A stretch of DNA of 64,000 nucleotides. Source: Desmodus rotundus (Eukaryota; Chordata; Mammalia; Chiroptera; Phyllostomidae). The notes below the pieces were generated by a model. It made no database searches and had not been told where the DNA came from. It saw only the letters and a program-made list of their open reading frames with translations. Shown here piece by piece: positions 24,113 to 36,965 of the stretch. Every line of letters begins with the position of its first letter. Positions within the stretch are counted from its first letter, which is position 1. Where the stretch lies: positions 11,197,680 through 11,261,679 of the forward strand of contig NC_071391.1 in the NCBI RefSeq assembly GCF_022682495.2. Reading direction: 5' to 3'. The translations under genes were made by a program, and so were the position numbers.

Positions 24113-24914
24113 AGTACATTTTCTCCCTAACCATTAAATATAAATAAAATAAGAATGATATTTGTTGTCCTCTTATCAAAAAGTTATATATTTTTTGTTT
24201 TATCATATTAGTGTCTTGTTATTCATCTTACACATTTTTCTTTTAACATCACAGTGAACCTTCCACCTGTGCAGTTTCTACACAAGCAGGAAAACTGTGC
24301 CGTCCCTCTGTTTCTTACTTAACTCACCCTCAGAAACACACCACACACACATATATTTACATACATGCTGAGAGTGACTGCATTAGTTTGTCAGGTCTGC
24401 CATCACAAAGTACAGTAGACTAGTTAGTGGTTTGTACCACATAAATTCTCAGTGTCCTCAAATCTAGAACTCTGAGATCAGCTAAGGACAAGGCTGATTT
24501 CTTCTGAGGCTTTTCCCTTTGGTTTGTACATAGCCATCTTCCCCTTGTGTCTTCACCTGTTGTTTACTCTCTGAGTGTCTGTGTCCTAATAACCACTTCT
24601 TATAAAGATACCAGTCATATTGGGTTAGGGACCACCCAAATACCATATTTTCACTTAATGACCTGTATAAAGCCCTCATTTTCTAATAAAGTCACATTGT
24701 GCAGCACAGGTGTAAGAATTTCAACATGAATACTGGTATATATTTTGTATATTAACACACACATAGTCAGATATCAGATACACATGTAATCCTTTCTTTA
24801 AATGTGTAGTGTTCACTTTTGCCTTCATAGGATACCAGTTGCAATTACAAGTAACTTTATGATTATATCTGACAAGCTTGAGCAAATGCTACCTAATTTA
24901 TTTACCACTGACAA
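24113..24914. other. 3' flank of OR5T (+), block 1
   Basis: No gene seen. Shared with 41671-42400. The last part (CAAGCTTGAGCAAAT near 24880) is the left shore of the L1 that follows. The same text continues without an L1 in block 3, from 42381. Confidence 0.6.
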
Positions 24915-26535
24915 AAATATTTTTTTTATTGTTATTCAAGTACAGTTGTCTCTATTTCCCAGCAACCACTCTCCCCTGACCCACCTCCACCTCCCACCCC
25001 TAATTCTAACTGTCCTTTGGCTTTGCCTTTGGGTCTTCTATACATATTCCTTGATGACCCTTCCTCTTCTTCCCCCTATTACCTTCTTTCATCTCCCCAT
25101 GGGTCACTGTCAGTTTGTTCCTTATTTCAATGTCTCTGGTTATATTTTGCTTGCTTGTTTGTTTTATTGATTAGGTTCCACTTATAGGTGAGGTCATATG
25201 GTATTTGTCTTTCACTGCCTGGCTTATTTCACTTAGCATAATGCTCTCCAGTTTCATCCACGTTGTTGCGAAGGGTAGGAGCTCCGTCTTTCTTTCTGCT
25301 GCATAGTATTCCATTGTGTAAATGTATCACAGTTTTTGATCCATTGATTTCCTGATGGGCACTTAGGTTGCTTCCAGCACTTGGCTATTGTAAATTGTAC
25401 TGCTGTGAATATTGGGGTTAATAGGTTCTTATGGTTTGGTGTTTCAGGGTTCTTAGGATATAACCCCAGCAGTGGAATTGCCAGGTCAAAAGGCAGTTCC
25501 ATTTTTAGTATTTTGAGGAAATTCCCCTCTATTTTCCATAGACATTGCACCAGTCTGCAATCCCACCAACAGTGCACTAGGGTTCCCTTTTCTCCACAGC
25601 CTCTCCAACATTTGTTGTTTGTTGCATTGTTTATGATGCCCATTCAAACTGGTGTGAAGTGGTATCTCATTGTGGTTGTAATTTGCATCTCTCTGATAGC
25701 TAGCAATACTGAGCATCTTTTCATATGTCTCTGGACCCTCTGTTTGTGTTCCTTGGAGAAGTGTGTGTTCAAGCCATTCGCCCATTTTTGAATTGGGTTG
25801 CTTGTCTTCTTAGAATGGAGTCATGTGAGTTCTTTATATATTTTGGAGATCAAACCCTTGTCTCAGGTATCATTGGCAAATATATTTTCCCATATGGTTG
25901 GTTCCCTTTTCATTTTGTTGCTGTTTTCTTTAGCCGTGCAGAGGCTTTTTATTTTGATGAGGTCCTATTTGTTTATTCTTTCCTTTATTTCCCTTGCTCT
26001 AGGGGACATATCAGTGAAAATATTGCTGTGTGCAATATCTGAGATTTTCCTGCCTATGTTCTCCTCTAGGACTTTTATGGTCTTGTGACATATATTTAAG
26101 TCTTTTATCCATCTTGAGTTTACTGGCGTGTATGTTGTAAGTTGGCGATTGAGTTTCATTTTGTTACATGTGGCTGTCCAGTTCTGCCAACAACATTTGT
26201 GGAGAGATTATTTTTACTCCATTTTATGCTTCTTCCCCTTTGTCAAATATTAGTTGACCATAGAGATATGGGTTTATTTCTGGCCTCTATTCTGTTCCAT
26301 TGGTCTATATGTCTGTTCTTCTGCCAGTACCAGACTGTTCTGATCACAGTGGCCTTGTAATATAGTTTGGTATCAGTTATTGTGATCCCTTTACTGTGTT
26401 CTTCTTTCTCAAAATTGCAGAATCTATGTGGGGTCATTTATGGTTCCATATAAATTTTTGAAGTGTTTGTTCCGTATCTGTGAAATATGTCATTGGTATT
26501 TTAATAGGGATTGCATTGAATCTATAAGTTGCTTC
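24915..26535 (-). mobile_element. L1 3'-end copy, antisense, leading block 2
   Basis: The same insertion as 5396-7038, with T-rich start, L1 3' UTR and ORF2 C-terminal code on the minus strand, ending at the same point beside the anonymous segment. Many stops; not able to move. The pre-insertion sequence is visible near 42400-42415. Confidence 0.85.
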
Positions 26536-26550
26536 ATACCAAACTAAAGC

Positions 26551-27015
26551 TCACATACCACTTACCATAGAATCATTCATATCTGACTCCAGAACAAAGC
26601 ACTCTGCTCCTCCCTTAGGTCTATGCACCAGCAGCAATCTGAGTACAGCCTGTGGTATGCAGACCACAGGTAATGTTTGTGAATTCTTGGTGTCAATACC
26701 ATGTTTTCTGTGATGGTGCATTTCACTGCCTTTTATTATTTCATCAAAAGCAGAACCAAAATCCATTCCTGCATTTCTCACAATATACAGAGAATAGGCA
26801 TGAATATTTACAAAGATCACACTTAAACTCAAACATGACAAAAGACAAGCACAATTTGGAGGGTAAGGTACACTTGGCTTGCAGATGGATCTCTTCCCAC
26901 AACTGAGCCCCAGCTCATCTTGATGCTTCTCCCTAGAGGCCTGGTCCTGACTCAGCTCTGGTTCTGTTTTACTCTGACCCCTCCCACCCTGTGATGCCCC
27001 TGCAGATGCTCCCAC
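26551..27015 (-). other. Anonymous 154-codon ORF, copy 2 of 3
   Basis: The same frame and length as the copy at 7061-7525, with about one residue in ten changed. No stop or frameshift. The donor-like ATG/GTAAGT near its end is kept. Function unknown; not recognised as any OR or L1 protein. Confidence 0.3.
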
Positions 27016-27701
27016 TCCTCAGTCCCTGTGCCCAGGAACCAAGATACAGGAAAGAGTGCCTGCTGTGCTCATGTTCGGCCCTGCTTCCCACAGACCTCAC
27101 TTTCATTGCAAGTGCACCTGTCCTTCAAGAACAACTTTTAGTGGCAGTGGTCCTTCCTTCTTCCCTTCTGTTTTCCTTATTCTTTTCCTTTGTCATTGCT
27201 ATTACAATAGTTACCAATATTACTATTGTTATTATTAATTTACTTTTATTTGCGAAAACCCTTTTAATTTCAGTGAAAAGAAATCTCCTTAGACCATAGA
27301 ACACTAAGAATATTTCTCTAAGTTTGGATTATTAAGTTTAAATAACACCTTAGCGGGACAAACACAAAGCATCTCTTTTCACAATAATTTCCCCCCAAAC
27401 AATTTTTCTTCATTTCTCTTCTCCTGTTTGAATTCTCTCCCCACTGCTATTCACCCATTTCCCTCCTTTAAATGTCTCTTCTTAGTGAGCTCTCTTTCTG
27501 TTGCTACATTATAATCGTTTCACAATTTTTTCTTTCTTTTTCTTTAATTTTCAATTATCATTTACACTTAAGATTATTCTGCTGTAGTTTCAGATGTACA
27601 GCAAAGTGGTTGGACAATCATTTACTTCACAGAGTGGTCATCTCTCTGCTTCAAGTACCCACCTGAGTCTATAAACATTTATCTCAATGTCATTGACTGT
27701 T

Positions 27702-29000
27702 TGAGGTCTGTCTGGAAGAGGTCCAGCCATTGTTACTATAACGAGAATGGTTTACAACACTGATGTAACCTGGCAGCCAAGGAGAGTGGGCTGGAAGGTA
27801 CATGTGTGAACAATGATGACTTCACTGTACTAGTCAGTGGGTGTGGTAGACGCCAGTGAGTGAGCATGTGTTCTGTGTGGCCATCTCATTCAAAATGCCT
27901 GAGCAAGTAGAACAATGAATCTGCATCAAATTTTGCATTAAGCTTGAGCATTCCTCTACAAAAACTATTCAGATGATTCAGAAGGCTTTTAGAGAATATG
28001 CAATGACTGCTGCACAAATAAAAGTGTAGCACAATTGACTCAAAGATGGTCAAGAATTTGTTGAAAGTGGTCTACATTTTGGAAGGCCTGCAACAAGCAG
28101 AACACCTGAAGTGTTGAATGTGTATGGGCTGCAATCAACAAAGATTTCTCTCACAGACTGGTAGTGAGAGAAATAGAAGCTGACCTGGGAATTCCAAAAA
28201 CTACCGTGTCTGAGATTTTGCCACAAGATCTTGGCGTAAAATATGTTGTGGCAAAATTTGTTCCATGGCATCTGCTACCAAAACAGAAGGAACATTGTGC
28301 TGCAGTTGCTGATGACTTGATTCAACCCACTACCAATGAACCAGATGTCCTCGAGAAAAGCATAACCAGAAATGAATTGTGGGTCTATGGCTGTGATCCA
28401 GACACAAAGGACCAGTCATCCAAATGGAAGTCTCTTGGTTCTAAGAAGAAGCAGCAAAGCTGCAGCAATATCATGACCATGGTAACTGTGTTTTTTGATT
28501 TTGAAGGTGTTCTCAATCATGAGTACACCCCTCCAGGCCAAACAATTTATAAAGAATACTACATCAAAGTTATTCATTGGTTGAGAGTTGCAATAGGATG
28601 AAAATGGCTGCCGTTATGGGCAACTGGTGATTGGCAGCTTCATCAAAACAATGAGCCCCTTCATGTATCACGTCTCATGCAGAGTTTTTTGCAAAACATC
28701 AAATCACCCAAGGGACTCAGCCCTACCACCCAGATTTGGCACCCTGCAACCTCTGGCTTTTCCCGAAACTGAAGTTACCTTTGAAAGGGAAGAGGTTTCA
28801 GACCACTGATGAGATTCAGGAAAACATGAGGGGACAGCCAATGGTGACTGGGAGAACTGTATGAGGTCCCAAGGTGCCTACTTTGAAGGGGACTGAGGTC
28901 TCATTGTCCTATGTACAATGTTTCTTGTATCTTGTGTCTTCTTCAGTAAATGTCTGTATTTTTCACATTACATGGATGCATTCTTTTTGGACAGACCTCA
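27702..29000 (+). mobile_element. Mariner DNA transposon, inactive (block 2)
   Basis: Left end TGAGGTCTGTCTGG, right end GGACAGACCTCA: inverted termini over about 11 bp. The longest transposase piece left open is 28164-28601 (145 codons). It includes IPKTTVSEILPQDLG and WVYGCDPDTK, where the first catalytic aspartate region of mariner would lie but reads R-N-E-L-W. Downstream code is broken by stops. The insertion is in the same L1 position as 8177-9478, so the two are duplicates of one event. Confidence 0.85.
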
Positions 29001-29739
29001 GAGTTCCTGTGCTGTACTCTGCATTTCTGTGGCTATTCAGTAACTACCCATTTGTACTGGTTAATCTCTTCCCTTTTCCACCCATTCCCCCAGCCTCTCT
29101 CTCCTCTGACAACAGTAGTCTGTTCTCTTTGTCTATGAGTCTTTTTCTATTTTGTTTGTTGCCTTATGTTGTTCATTAGGTTCCAGATATAAGTGAAATC
29201 ATTTGGTTCTTGTCTCTCTCTCTTATTCGCTTATTTCACTTATTGTAATGCCCTCTACACCCATCCATGCTGTTGCAAAAGGTAAGATTTCCTTCTCTTT
29301 TACAGTGGTGTTGTATTCCATTGTGTAAACTACCACAACTTCTTTTACCCACCCACCTACTGATAAGCACTTCGGCTGCTTCCAAATCTTGGCTGTTTAA
29401 ATAAATCTGCAATGAACATAGAGGTGCATATATTTTTTCAAATTAGTGTTTTAGTTTTCTCCAGATATATTTCCAGAAGTGGAATCATTGGGTCTTAAGG
29501 CAGCTCCATTTTTATATGTTTAAAATATTTTTCTACTTAAAAAATTTTTAATTTATTTTTTCATTGAATTTATTAGGGTGACATTGTTTAAAAAATTGTA
29601 TAGGTTTCAGGGGTACAGCTCTATACTACCTCATCTGTACATTGTATTGTGTGTTCATCACCCCGAGTCATGTCTCCTTCGACCACCATGTATCCTCGCT
29701 TTTTCGTGCAGTTCTATCTTTAAATTTTTGTTAAATAGA

Positions 29740-29972
29740 TTTTTAAAAGGTTTTATTTTTAATATTTACTTTTTTAGGAGAGGAGAGGGGAGTGAGAAAG
29801 GAAGTGAAAGAAACATTGATGCAAAAGAGAAAGATAGATCAGTTGGTTGCTTCTTTTACTTGCCCCAACCAGGATGGAAGCCACTACCCAGGCATGTGCC
29901 CTGACAGGGAATGTAATTGGAGACCGTTCAGTCTGTGGGATGGTGCGCAACTACATGAGATGCAGTGGTCAG
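29740..29972 (-). mobile_element. VES-type bat SINE, antisense (block 2)
   Basis: Duplicate of the SINE at 10225-10452, with the same ends and L1 surroundings. Confidence 0.8.
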
Positions 29973-30208
29973 GGCTCTGTCTTTACAGTTTGGATTGACT
30001 CCGTACTGCTTTCCATACTGTTACAGCAGCTGCCCCAGCCTGCATTCCCACCCACAGTGCACGAGGGTTTCCTTTTCTCCTCATCTTAGCAATCAATTGT
30101 TGGTTGATTTATTGCTGACAGCCATTCTGACAAGAAAAGAAAACATGCTCATCATATCTTTTTAATATTGAGGCATAGAACATAACTCTCACTTTTTAAA
30201 ATTCATTT

Positions 30209-31159
30209 TTAACTGTAAAAAGAAACTTTATTGATAAACCCATTTTTCCCAAACACTCTTTTCATTGCCTCTTTCACATCTTTGTTCCTCAGACTGTAGA
30301 TGATGGGATTCAGCATGGAAATCATGATGGTGTAAAATATCGACACTATCATGTCATGGTCCAAGGCATAGCTGGAACTTGGTCTCACATACATGAAGAG
30401 GATGGTTCCATGAAAAACTGACACTGCTGTTAGATGAGAGCCACATGTAGAAAAGACTTTTCTCCTCCCCTCAGCAGAACGCATCCTCAGAATGGCCAAC
30501 AGAATTAAACCATAGGAGATCAGGACTATCAGCATAGTGACTATTTCAACAGAACCCACACAGTAGAAGAGTAGAAGCTGGTTTGTGTGAGTGTCAGAAC
30601 AGGAAATAGCAAGGAGAGGAGGGACGTCACAAAAGACATGTCTGATTTCATTGGAGGCACAGAAGGATAGACTAAAAGTGGCCACTGTGTGTACACAAGC
30701 ATGCAAAATGCCGCCAACATAGGAAGCAATGATGAGTGGCACATAGACTCTGGGTGACATGCTGACTGTGTACAGCAGAGGGTTGTAGATTGCCACGTAG
30801 CGATCATAAGCCATTGCAGCCAAGAGGAAGCATTCTGTGGTCCCAAAAGTAACACCAAGAAACATCTGTGTTGCACATCCAAGGCGTGAAATGACTTTAT
30901 TCTGTGACAGAAAGTCTACTAACATATTTGGTGTAATTACTGAGGAAAAACTGGCATCCACGGATGATAACACGCTCAGAAAATAGTACATGGGGTTGTG
31001 GAGCCGGAAGTCCCCAATGACCAATACAATCAGCCCTAAATTTCCCATCAGAGTAAACAGGTAAATCACTAGAAACAGGAAGAATAAGATAATTTGCAGT
31101 TCTGGATTGTCTGTGAAGCCCTTCAGTACAAACATAGTAACTTCAGTGACATTCTTCAT
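30209..31159 (-). CDS. OR5T: Olfactory receptor, OR5T type, 316 residues
   Basis: Complete seven-helix odorant receptor. N3 glycosylation site, C95 in TM3, [24 protein letters not shown] and [10 protein letters not shown] are present. Two substitutions touch normally fixed places: the proline opening the TM7 motif P-M-L-N-P is serine (P281S, reading MISMLNP), and S51 in the first inner loop region is F. The tail reads [14 protein letters not shown]. The upstream flank matches that of the partial gene at 1-651. The 3' flank matches the mosaic gene at 10685-11677. It is head to head with the OR5T at 40714, about 9.5 kb apart. The frame is fully open, so the gene is probably functional, though the P281S change deserves a check. 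Confidence 0.95.
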   Translation of the reverse strand: MKNVTEVTMFVLKGFTDNPELQIILFFLFLVIYLFTLMGNLGLIVLVIGDFRLHNPMYYFLSVLSSVDASFSSVITPNMLVDFLSQNKVISRLGCATQMFLGVTFGTTECFLLAAMAYDRYVAIYNPLLYTVSMSPRVYVPLIIASYVGGILHACVHTVATFSLSFCASNEIRHVFCDVPPLLAISCSDTHTNQLLLFYCVGSVEIVTMLIVLISYGLILLAILRMRSAEGRRKVFSTCGSHLTAVSVFHGTILFMYVRPSSSYALDHDMIVSIFYTIMISMLNPIIYSLRNKDVKEAMKRVFGKNGFINKVSFYS

Positions 31160-33394
31160 GTTGAAATCTTATAAAACAAGAGTAAATATATTTGGACAAT
31201 TACTGTTGACTTACTACGAAAGAGTAAACAGAATTGTGACTCAATATTGTGACAGAGGAGACATGAGCTATGTTCTCAATGTAGAATTTCCAAGTTGCAG
31301 ATCAGTAGACAGTGACAAGACAGTGGGAAAAGTGTCCATGCCACTCACTGCAAAATTAAATGGAAAAGATGGGTGTCCAGTCACTATGTGAATCCATGAC
31401 ATTTCCAAAACCAGCAGGTCAACTGATTAATTTACAACTGTATTGTATCAGCTGTTTTCTGATTAAATCACACTGAACACCAGGTGATTGGTTAAAAAGT
31501 AATTTTCTTTTGATGTGGATTCACATCAGGTAGTAAACCAGTGTGCAGAGCATTGGAATGTAAAGTCTGCATTCTAGACCTTTCAGTAGTATTGTAAAAT
31601 GATACATTATAAGTTAGTCACCTGCAGAATGAGAATATTAATGTTAATCTACAACATTGGAGTAAAAATTGAAAGGAAAATATGTTAGCAGAGTTGAATT
31701 TTGACAGTAATGTTCAATAGAGAATATGTTGAATTAGTTTTGTTCTATAGAGTATCTGCAGCCTGGATTATAACATTTCATGAGCTATTGTGTAGAAACT
31801 ACTACCTCTATTAGATCTCCTTGGGTTTATCTGAAAGAACAATCCTGACTTTTTATGGGTGATGGCTCATGCTCACATTAAGCCAAATTAAGAAATAAAA
31901 TACAAACTTTAATGAAAATGATTAAGTCTCTATTAACAATATCACCAAAAGTCACAGGAAAAAGATCAACCCCAATATAATTCTTGACATCGGTTCAATG
32001 ATACACCCGTTTAGGACAAATAACATAGGATTTAGATCCGAAAGTGTGTGTTCATTGGCCTGGTCATGATTAAATGTCAGGTGTGAGATTAGGTTTCCTC
32101 TTCAAAGTTTATTCCCCTTTAAAATAATAATATCTTTGAATGACCAAGCAGCTATGATAGTGTATAGGCAGACTAATTAAATGTGTAAAGCAATAAATGT
32201 ATAATGCAATTTCTTTCAAATTTGTCATTTTTTGGTTACAAATTTACGATGACTATATAATTGATCTTTTGTCATCAGATATATTTATTTTTAAAACATT
32301 AGCAAATATTGGATCCCAAAACTAATATTATCACTAGTCATTTAAAATATATGACCTTAGCCTTCAGCCAGATAGTTCATTCTTTAGCTAAATTTATTAT
32401 ATTTTTTGTAATTATTAATAAACACTGAGACATTATTCTTTCAAGGTTAAATCCAATGAATCATATTTCTATTTTGACTTTTTCCATAACCGCACAGCTT
32501 ATCACAATTCCATTTGCCACATTACTGTGGGCTTAATTTTACTTGGATAAGTAAGATAGTAAAAGACTACAATGTTGAACACCAGCTAAATTTTACTTGA
32601 ATCAGGTATTTCTACTAGATGCCAAAATAAATATTATATTTGGTATACATAAATCATTATCATTATTAAAATATTTTGAGAGGATTCAGAGTTATAGACA
32701 AAATGTCTTTGATTTTTAGTAATTTAATAACATAGCATCAGCTTTTAAAATTAATACCAAACCAGTTCAAAAACACAGTTTTAATAGAAGGCAGAAAATT
32801 CCAAATATCTATGCCTCCACATTGAAACAGTAAGTTGGCAAAGAGAAGAAAAATAATAATGGCCGTGCACTGAGCACATTTCCTAGTTTTACACTATCTG
32901 TTACAGTATCACGGCCTTATTCTATAACTTCCCTCTCCTATTGTCATCCCCAGTGAAATAAACTATGATTCTTGATATATATTTAAATAGATTTTAAACA
33001 TTAAAACTAGAGGAAAACTATGAAATATCATTAACTTGAAGTGACTTCTATATCACACAGCTAACAAAATAAGGATAATTGATTATTTCCTCATTAGAGC
33101 AAAATACAAGCACTTAGATAGTTGAATAGGTCAAATGTTTTCTTTATTGTTCTTGCTTTAATCTGGTCTTTCTCCTTCCATAATAAAAATAAAAGCAGCC
33201 GCTCAATTTGGAAAACTCTCACTTAACTCTGCAAACATAAATTCAATACTTTGTATCTTGTATGTTGCATTTACCCATACTATAGGGAACAACTAAAGGG
33301 TTGAATACTGGGGATTTTATAACGTTTGACCTTGACTTCAGAGATCCCACCTCATAAACTATTTTTCAAGCGACCTAAATTTTTCTCTTCTTAC
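31160..33394 (-). other. Presumptive intron of the OR5T (-) gene, block 2
   Basis: AT-rich, no coding potential seen. Copy of 652-3575 without the L1 found there. Near the promoter end its sequence also matches, in reverse, the start of the OR5T (+) intron at 36966 on. Confidence 0.5.
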
Positions 33395-33519
33395 CTGTGT
33401 ATCAGCAAATGCAGGCTTAGATACACTATGAATACAATTAATTTAGATCATTTATATCCCCTTACTCAATGGCTAATGAAAACCACAAGAGTTTCCCCAA
33501 GGGGAACATGACTTAATTA
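33395..33519 (-). promoter_or_regulatory. Candidate OR5T promoter module and 5' exon donor (block 2, -)
   Basis: Minus-strand order: TAATTA at 33514-33519, TTCCCCAAGGGGAA at 33493-33506, TATAAA at 33451-33456, CACAG/GTAAGA donor with the exon ending at 33395. It is the cleanest of the four modules, with a perfect palindromic Olf-1/EBF-like core and a perfect TAATTA homeodomain core 7 bp away. It lies about 2.3 kb upstream of the ATG at 31159. The transcription start is inferred at 33420-33428. Confidence 0.62.
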
Positions 33520-33719
33520 TCTTCTGTTTCAAAATAGCAACATGATGATTTACTCAATAATTAAAAAGAAAAACTGTTATGGCATAATTTACTACATGTG
33601 ATATTTATTAAATAATCAAAGTCCTCCAGCCTCTGATTATTATGATGTTTTATGATGATTAGTAACATTAAGCACATTTTCTTTTTTCTTGCATCTATAC
33701 TTACTGTACTTTTATTTTA

Positions 33720-36352
33720 CTTTATAAGTAAATTTATTGGGGGCGACATTGGTTAACAAGATTATACAGATTTCAAGTGTACAGTTGTATGATACGTGAT
33801 CTGTATATTGCATTTTGTGCCCACCACCCAAAGTCAAATCATCTTCTGTCACCATAGATTTGGCCGCCTTCACCCTTTATTACTCCCCCACCCCACACCC
33901 TCTGGTAGCCACAATACTGTTGTCTGCATTTATGAGTTTCAGTTTTATATCCCATATTTAAGTGAAAACATGTGGTTCTTAGCTTTTTGTGACTGACTTA
34001 TTTCACTTAGCATGATATGCTTAAGGTCCATCCACATTATCGCAAAAGGCAGAATTACATCTTTTCTTATGGCTAAGCAGTGTTCCACTGTATTATGTAC
34101 TGCATGGTCTCTACTCAGTCCTCTATCAAAGAACTACTGAAGGACACTGGTTGTTTCCACGCTTTGGCCACTGTGGATAGTGCTGCAGTGAACATGGAGG
34201 TGCATGTATCTGCCACTAAATCTTTTTAAATTTGGGGGGTAGACACCCAGAAGTGCTGTTTCTGGGCCATATAGTAACTGTATTCTTAATCTTGTTAGGA
34301 ACCTCCAAACTGCTTTCCACAGTGACTGTACCAGTTTACATTCCCACCAGCAGTGAATGGGGATTCCTTTTTTCCACAGTCTCTTCAACACTTGTTATTT
34401 TTTGTCTTATGATAATAATAGCCATGCTAACAGGTGGGAGGTGGTATCTGATTATAGTTGTGACTTGCATTTCCCTAATAGCTAGTGAAGTTGAGCATCT
34501 TTTCATATATCTGATAGCCATTTGTATTTCTTCTTGGGAGAAGTGTCTGTTCAGGTCCTCTGCCCATTTTTAAATGGGATTGTTTGTTTGGTGTTGACTT
34601 GTATGAGTTGTTTTTATATGAGTTATGTATAAATTCTGTTGTTTGCTAGTATCTTCTATTTGGATGGCTGCCTTTTTGTTTTGTTGGCAGTTTCTTTTGA
34701 TGTGCAGAAGCTTTTTAGTTTGATATAGTCCCCTTTGTTTCTGCCTTTACTCCCCTTGCCTTTGAAGTCAAATTCATAAAATATTCTCTAAGACCAAGGT
34801 CCATAATTAGAACTTTCTATGTAATTTAGTGTTTCAGGTCTTATATTGAAGTCTTTGATCTATTTCAATGTAATACATCACATTAACAAAATAAAGGGTA
34901 AAAATCACATGATCATATTAAGAATTGCAGAAAAAGCATTTGGCAAGATTTCTGTTTATAATTAAAAGACTCAATAAAATAGAAAGAAAATATCTCCACA
35001 TCATAAAGGCCTTACGGGACACACCCTTGGCTCATATCCTACTCCATGGTGAAAGACTGAGAGCGTTTCCTCTAAGATCAGGCACAGGACAAGACGAGCA
35101 CTCTCACCACTCTTGCTCCACACAGAACTGGGTGGTTTAGCCAGAGCAGCAAGAGGAAGTAACAAAAGGCAAACAAATTGAGAAGAAAAAAATAAAATTG
35201 TCACTTTTTGCTGATGACATGATTCTTTATAGAGAAAACCCTAAAGACTCTACCAAAAACTATTAGAAACAATAAACAAATACAGTGTAAAGTTGCAGGA
35301 TACAAAAATCATTCTATAAAAATCCATTGCTTTCTGGTATACTACAATAACAATGAAATTTCAGAAAGAAAGGAAAAAAACAATTTCTTTTGCAATGGCA
35401 ACAAAAAAGAATAAAATATCTAGGAATAAACTTAAAGGATGTGAAGGACCTACACACTGGAAACTACACAGCTTATTCAAAGCAATAAAGACATACAGAA
35501 GAAGTGCAAAGATATTTTGTGTTCATGGAGTGGAAGAATCAACATAGTTAAATGTCCATATTCCCAAAGCAATCTGCAGATTTAATGCAATCATTATCAA
35601 AATGCCAATGACATTTTTAAAAGAAATAGGACCAAAATATCATCATAGAAGACCCTGAACAGCCAAAGCAATCTTGAAAAAAAAAAAAAAAAAAGAACAA
35701 AGTTGGTTGTATCATACTCCCAGACTTCAAATTATACTACAAAGTATAATAATTAAAACCACATGGTAGGCAGAAGAACTGACGCACAGACCAGTGGAAC
35801 AGAACCGAGAGCTCAGAATAAACCCAAATGCGTGTGGGCAAATAATTTCCAACAAAGGAGCCAAAACAATTCAATGGAGAAAAGAAAGCCTCTCCCATAA
35901 ACAGTGCTAGGAAACTTGGAAAGCTACGTGCAAAAAGAATGAAACTAGAGTATGTGTCCCCATAAACAAAAATTAGCTCAAAATGGATCAAAGACCTAAA
36001 TGTAAGACTTGAAACACTAAATTACACTGAAGAAAACATAGGCACTAAACTTATGGACCTTGATCTTGCAGAGTATTGTATGAATTTGACCCCAAAGGCA
36101 AGGAAGTAAAGGCAAAAAAAAAAAAATGAAAGGAACTTGGTCAAATTAAAAAGGTTCTGCTCAGCTACAGAAACCACTAACAAAACAAAAAAGACAACCA
36201 GCTAAATGCAAGAAGATATCTGAGTATTGAAGATAACAGCTCTGGCAAGGAGTTAATATCTAAAATACATAAAGAACACAGACAACTCAACACCAAACAA
36301 TCCAATTTAAAATTGGGCAGAGGACCTGAACAGACATTTCTCCAAGAAGACA
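33720..36352. mobile_element. L1 with internal inversion between the two OR5T promoters (block 2)
   Basis: Antisense L1 3' UTR and ORF2 from 33720 to about 34865, then sense ORF2 from about 34866 (GGCAAGATTTCTG, CACACAGAACTGG, GAGCCAAAACAATTCAATGG) to CCAAGAAGACATG at 36352. A poly-A run is at 35677-35694. The left end is shared with 3850, the right end with 18237. It forms the spacer of the large inverted repeat that carries the head-to-head receptors. Confidence 0.8.
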
Positions 36353-36841
36353 TGTAACAACTTTCTGAGTCTCCTACGTATTTCAGAAGCTCCCTTCCTG
36401 CTGAAACCTCACCTGCCTGCTATACCTGCCCTACCCAACTGATACTCTTCTCAGCACTTTTTTCCTCCAGGTGAAGCCCTGACCTTAACAGGAGCATGAG
36501 GCGCCTGCCTCAGAGATCCTCAGGGACCTCTCACACTAGGTCAGTCTCTCACTGTCCTTCCCTGACACTCTGATTGAGCCTGAGTAAGGGTGAGGCACTT
36601 CTGGAAAGCTAAACAAAAATAAAACTTTTAGTGGGCCTCCCTCCTTACCTATGTCCAATTTTTCTATTCTGGTCTGAGGTATACCCATCATGTTTATGGT
36701 TTGTGTGTATATCTATTAATTGATCAAAAGAAATAAAATAACTTTATTCATTTTCTAAATATCATCATGTAGTACATTACTCCCGGCCTGTTACTTTTTG
36801 TTATTGAATAAATTATCATGTTGCTATTTTAAGCCAGAAGG

Positions 36842-36965
36842 TAATTGGGGTGTATTCCCCTTGGGGCGTCTCCTGTGGGTTTTATCAAAGTTGAATAAGT
36901 TGATATAAGCAATCTAAATAAACCATATTTATAATGTACCTAAACATGCATCTGCTGTTCTACAG
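36842..36965 (+). promoter_or_regulatory. Candidate OR5T promoter module and 5' exon donor (block 2, +)
   Basis: TAATTG at 36842-36847, CCCCTTGGGG at 36857-36866, ATATAAG at 36903-36909, donor TACAG/GTAAGAG with the exon ending at 36965. Spacing is as in the other three modules. It lies 3.7-3.9 kb upstream of the ATG at 40714. It stands 3.3 kb from the oppositely directed module at 33395-33519, with the L1 between them. Confidence 0.62.

Larger units (their letters stand above)
18238..24900. repeat. Segmental duplication, OR5T (+) arm of block 1 (pair with 36353-42380)
   Basis: Similar to 36353-42380 along its length, including promoter module, intron, coding exon and 3' flank. Private changes in this copy include an L1 3' end at 22410-22632 and a short L1-tail-like insert at 20690-20762. 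The VES SINE at 39166 in the partner is absent here, and the uninterrupted site is at about 21225. Confidence 0.85.
27480..30160 (-). mobile_element. Old L1 3' end, antisense, split by mariner and VES (block 2)
   Basis: Pieces at about 27480-27701, 29001-29739 and 29973-30160 correspond one to one to those in 7960-10640. Confidence 0.7.
26538..30840. repeat. Segmental duplication, block 2 copy (pair with 7040-11311)
   Basis: Carries in the same order the anonymous ORF, the split L1, mariner, VES SINE and the 3' half of an OR5T. Differences from block 1 are scattered substitutions and small indels, with no insertion of a new mobile element. Confidence 0.85.

Noticed and set aside
28164..28601. 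145-codon open frame in the block 2 mariner as a domesticated gene
   Set aside because: Catalytic positions are altered, the rest of the transposase has stops, and the block 1 copy is interrupted within the same stretch; ordinary decay explains it.
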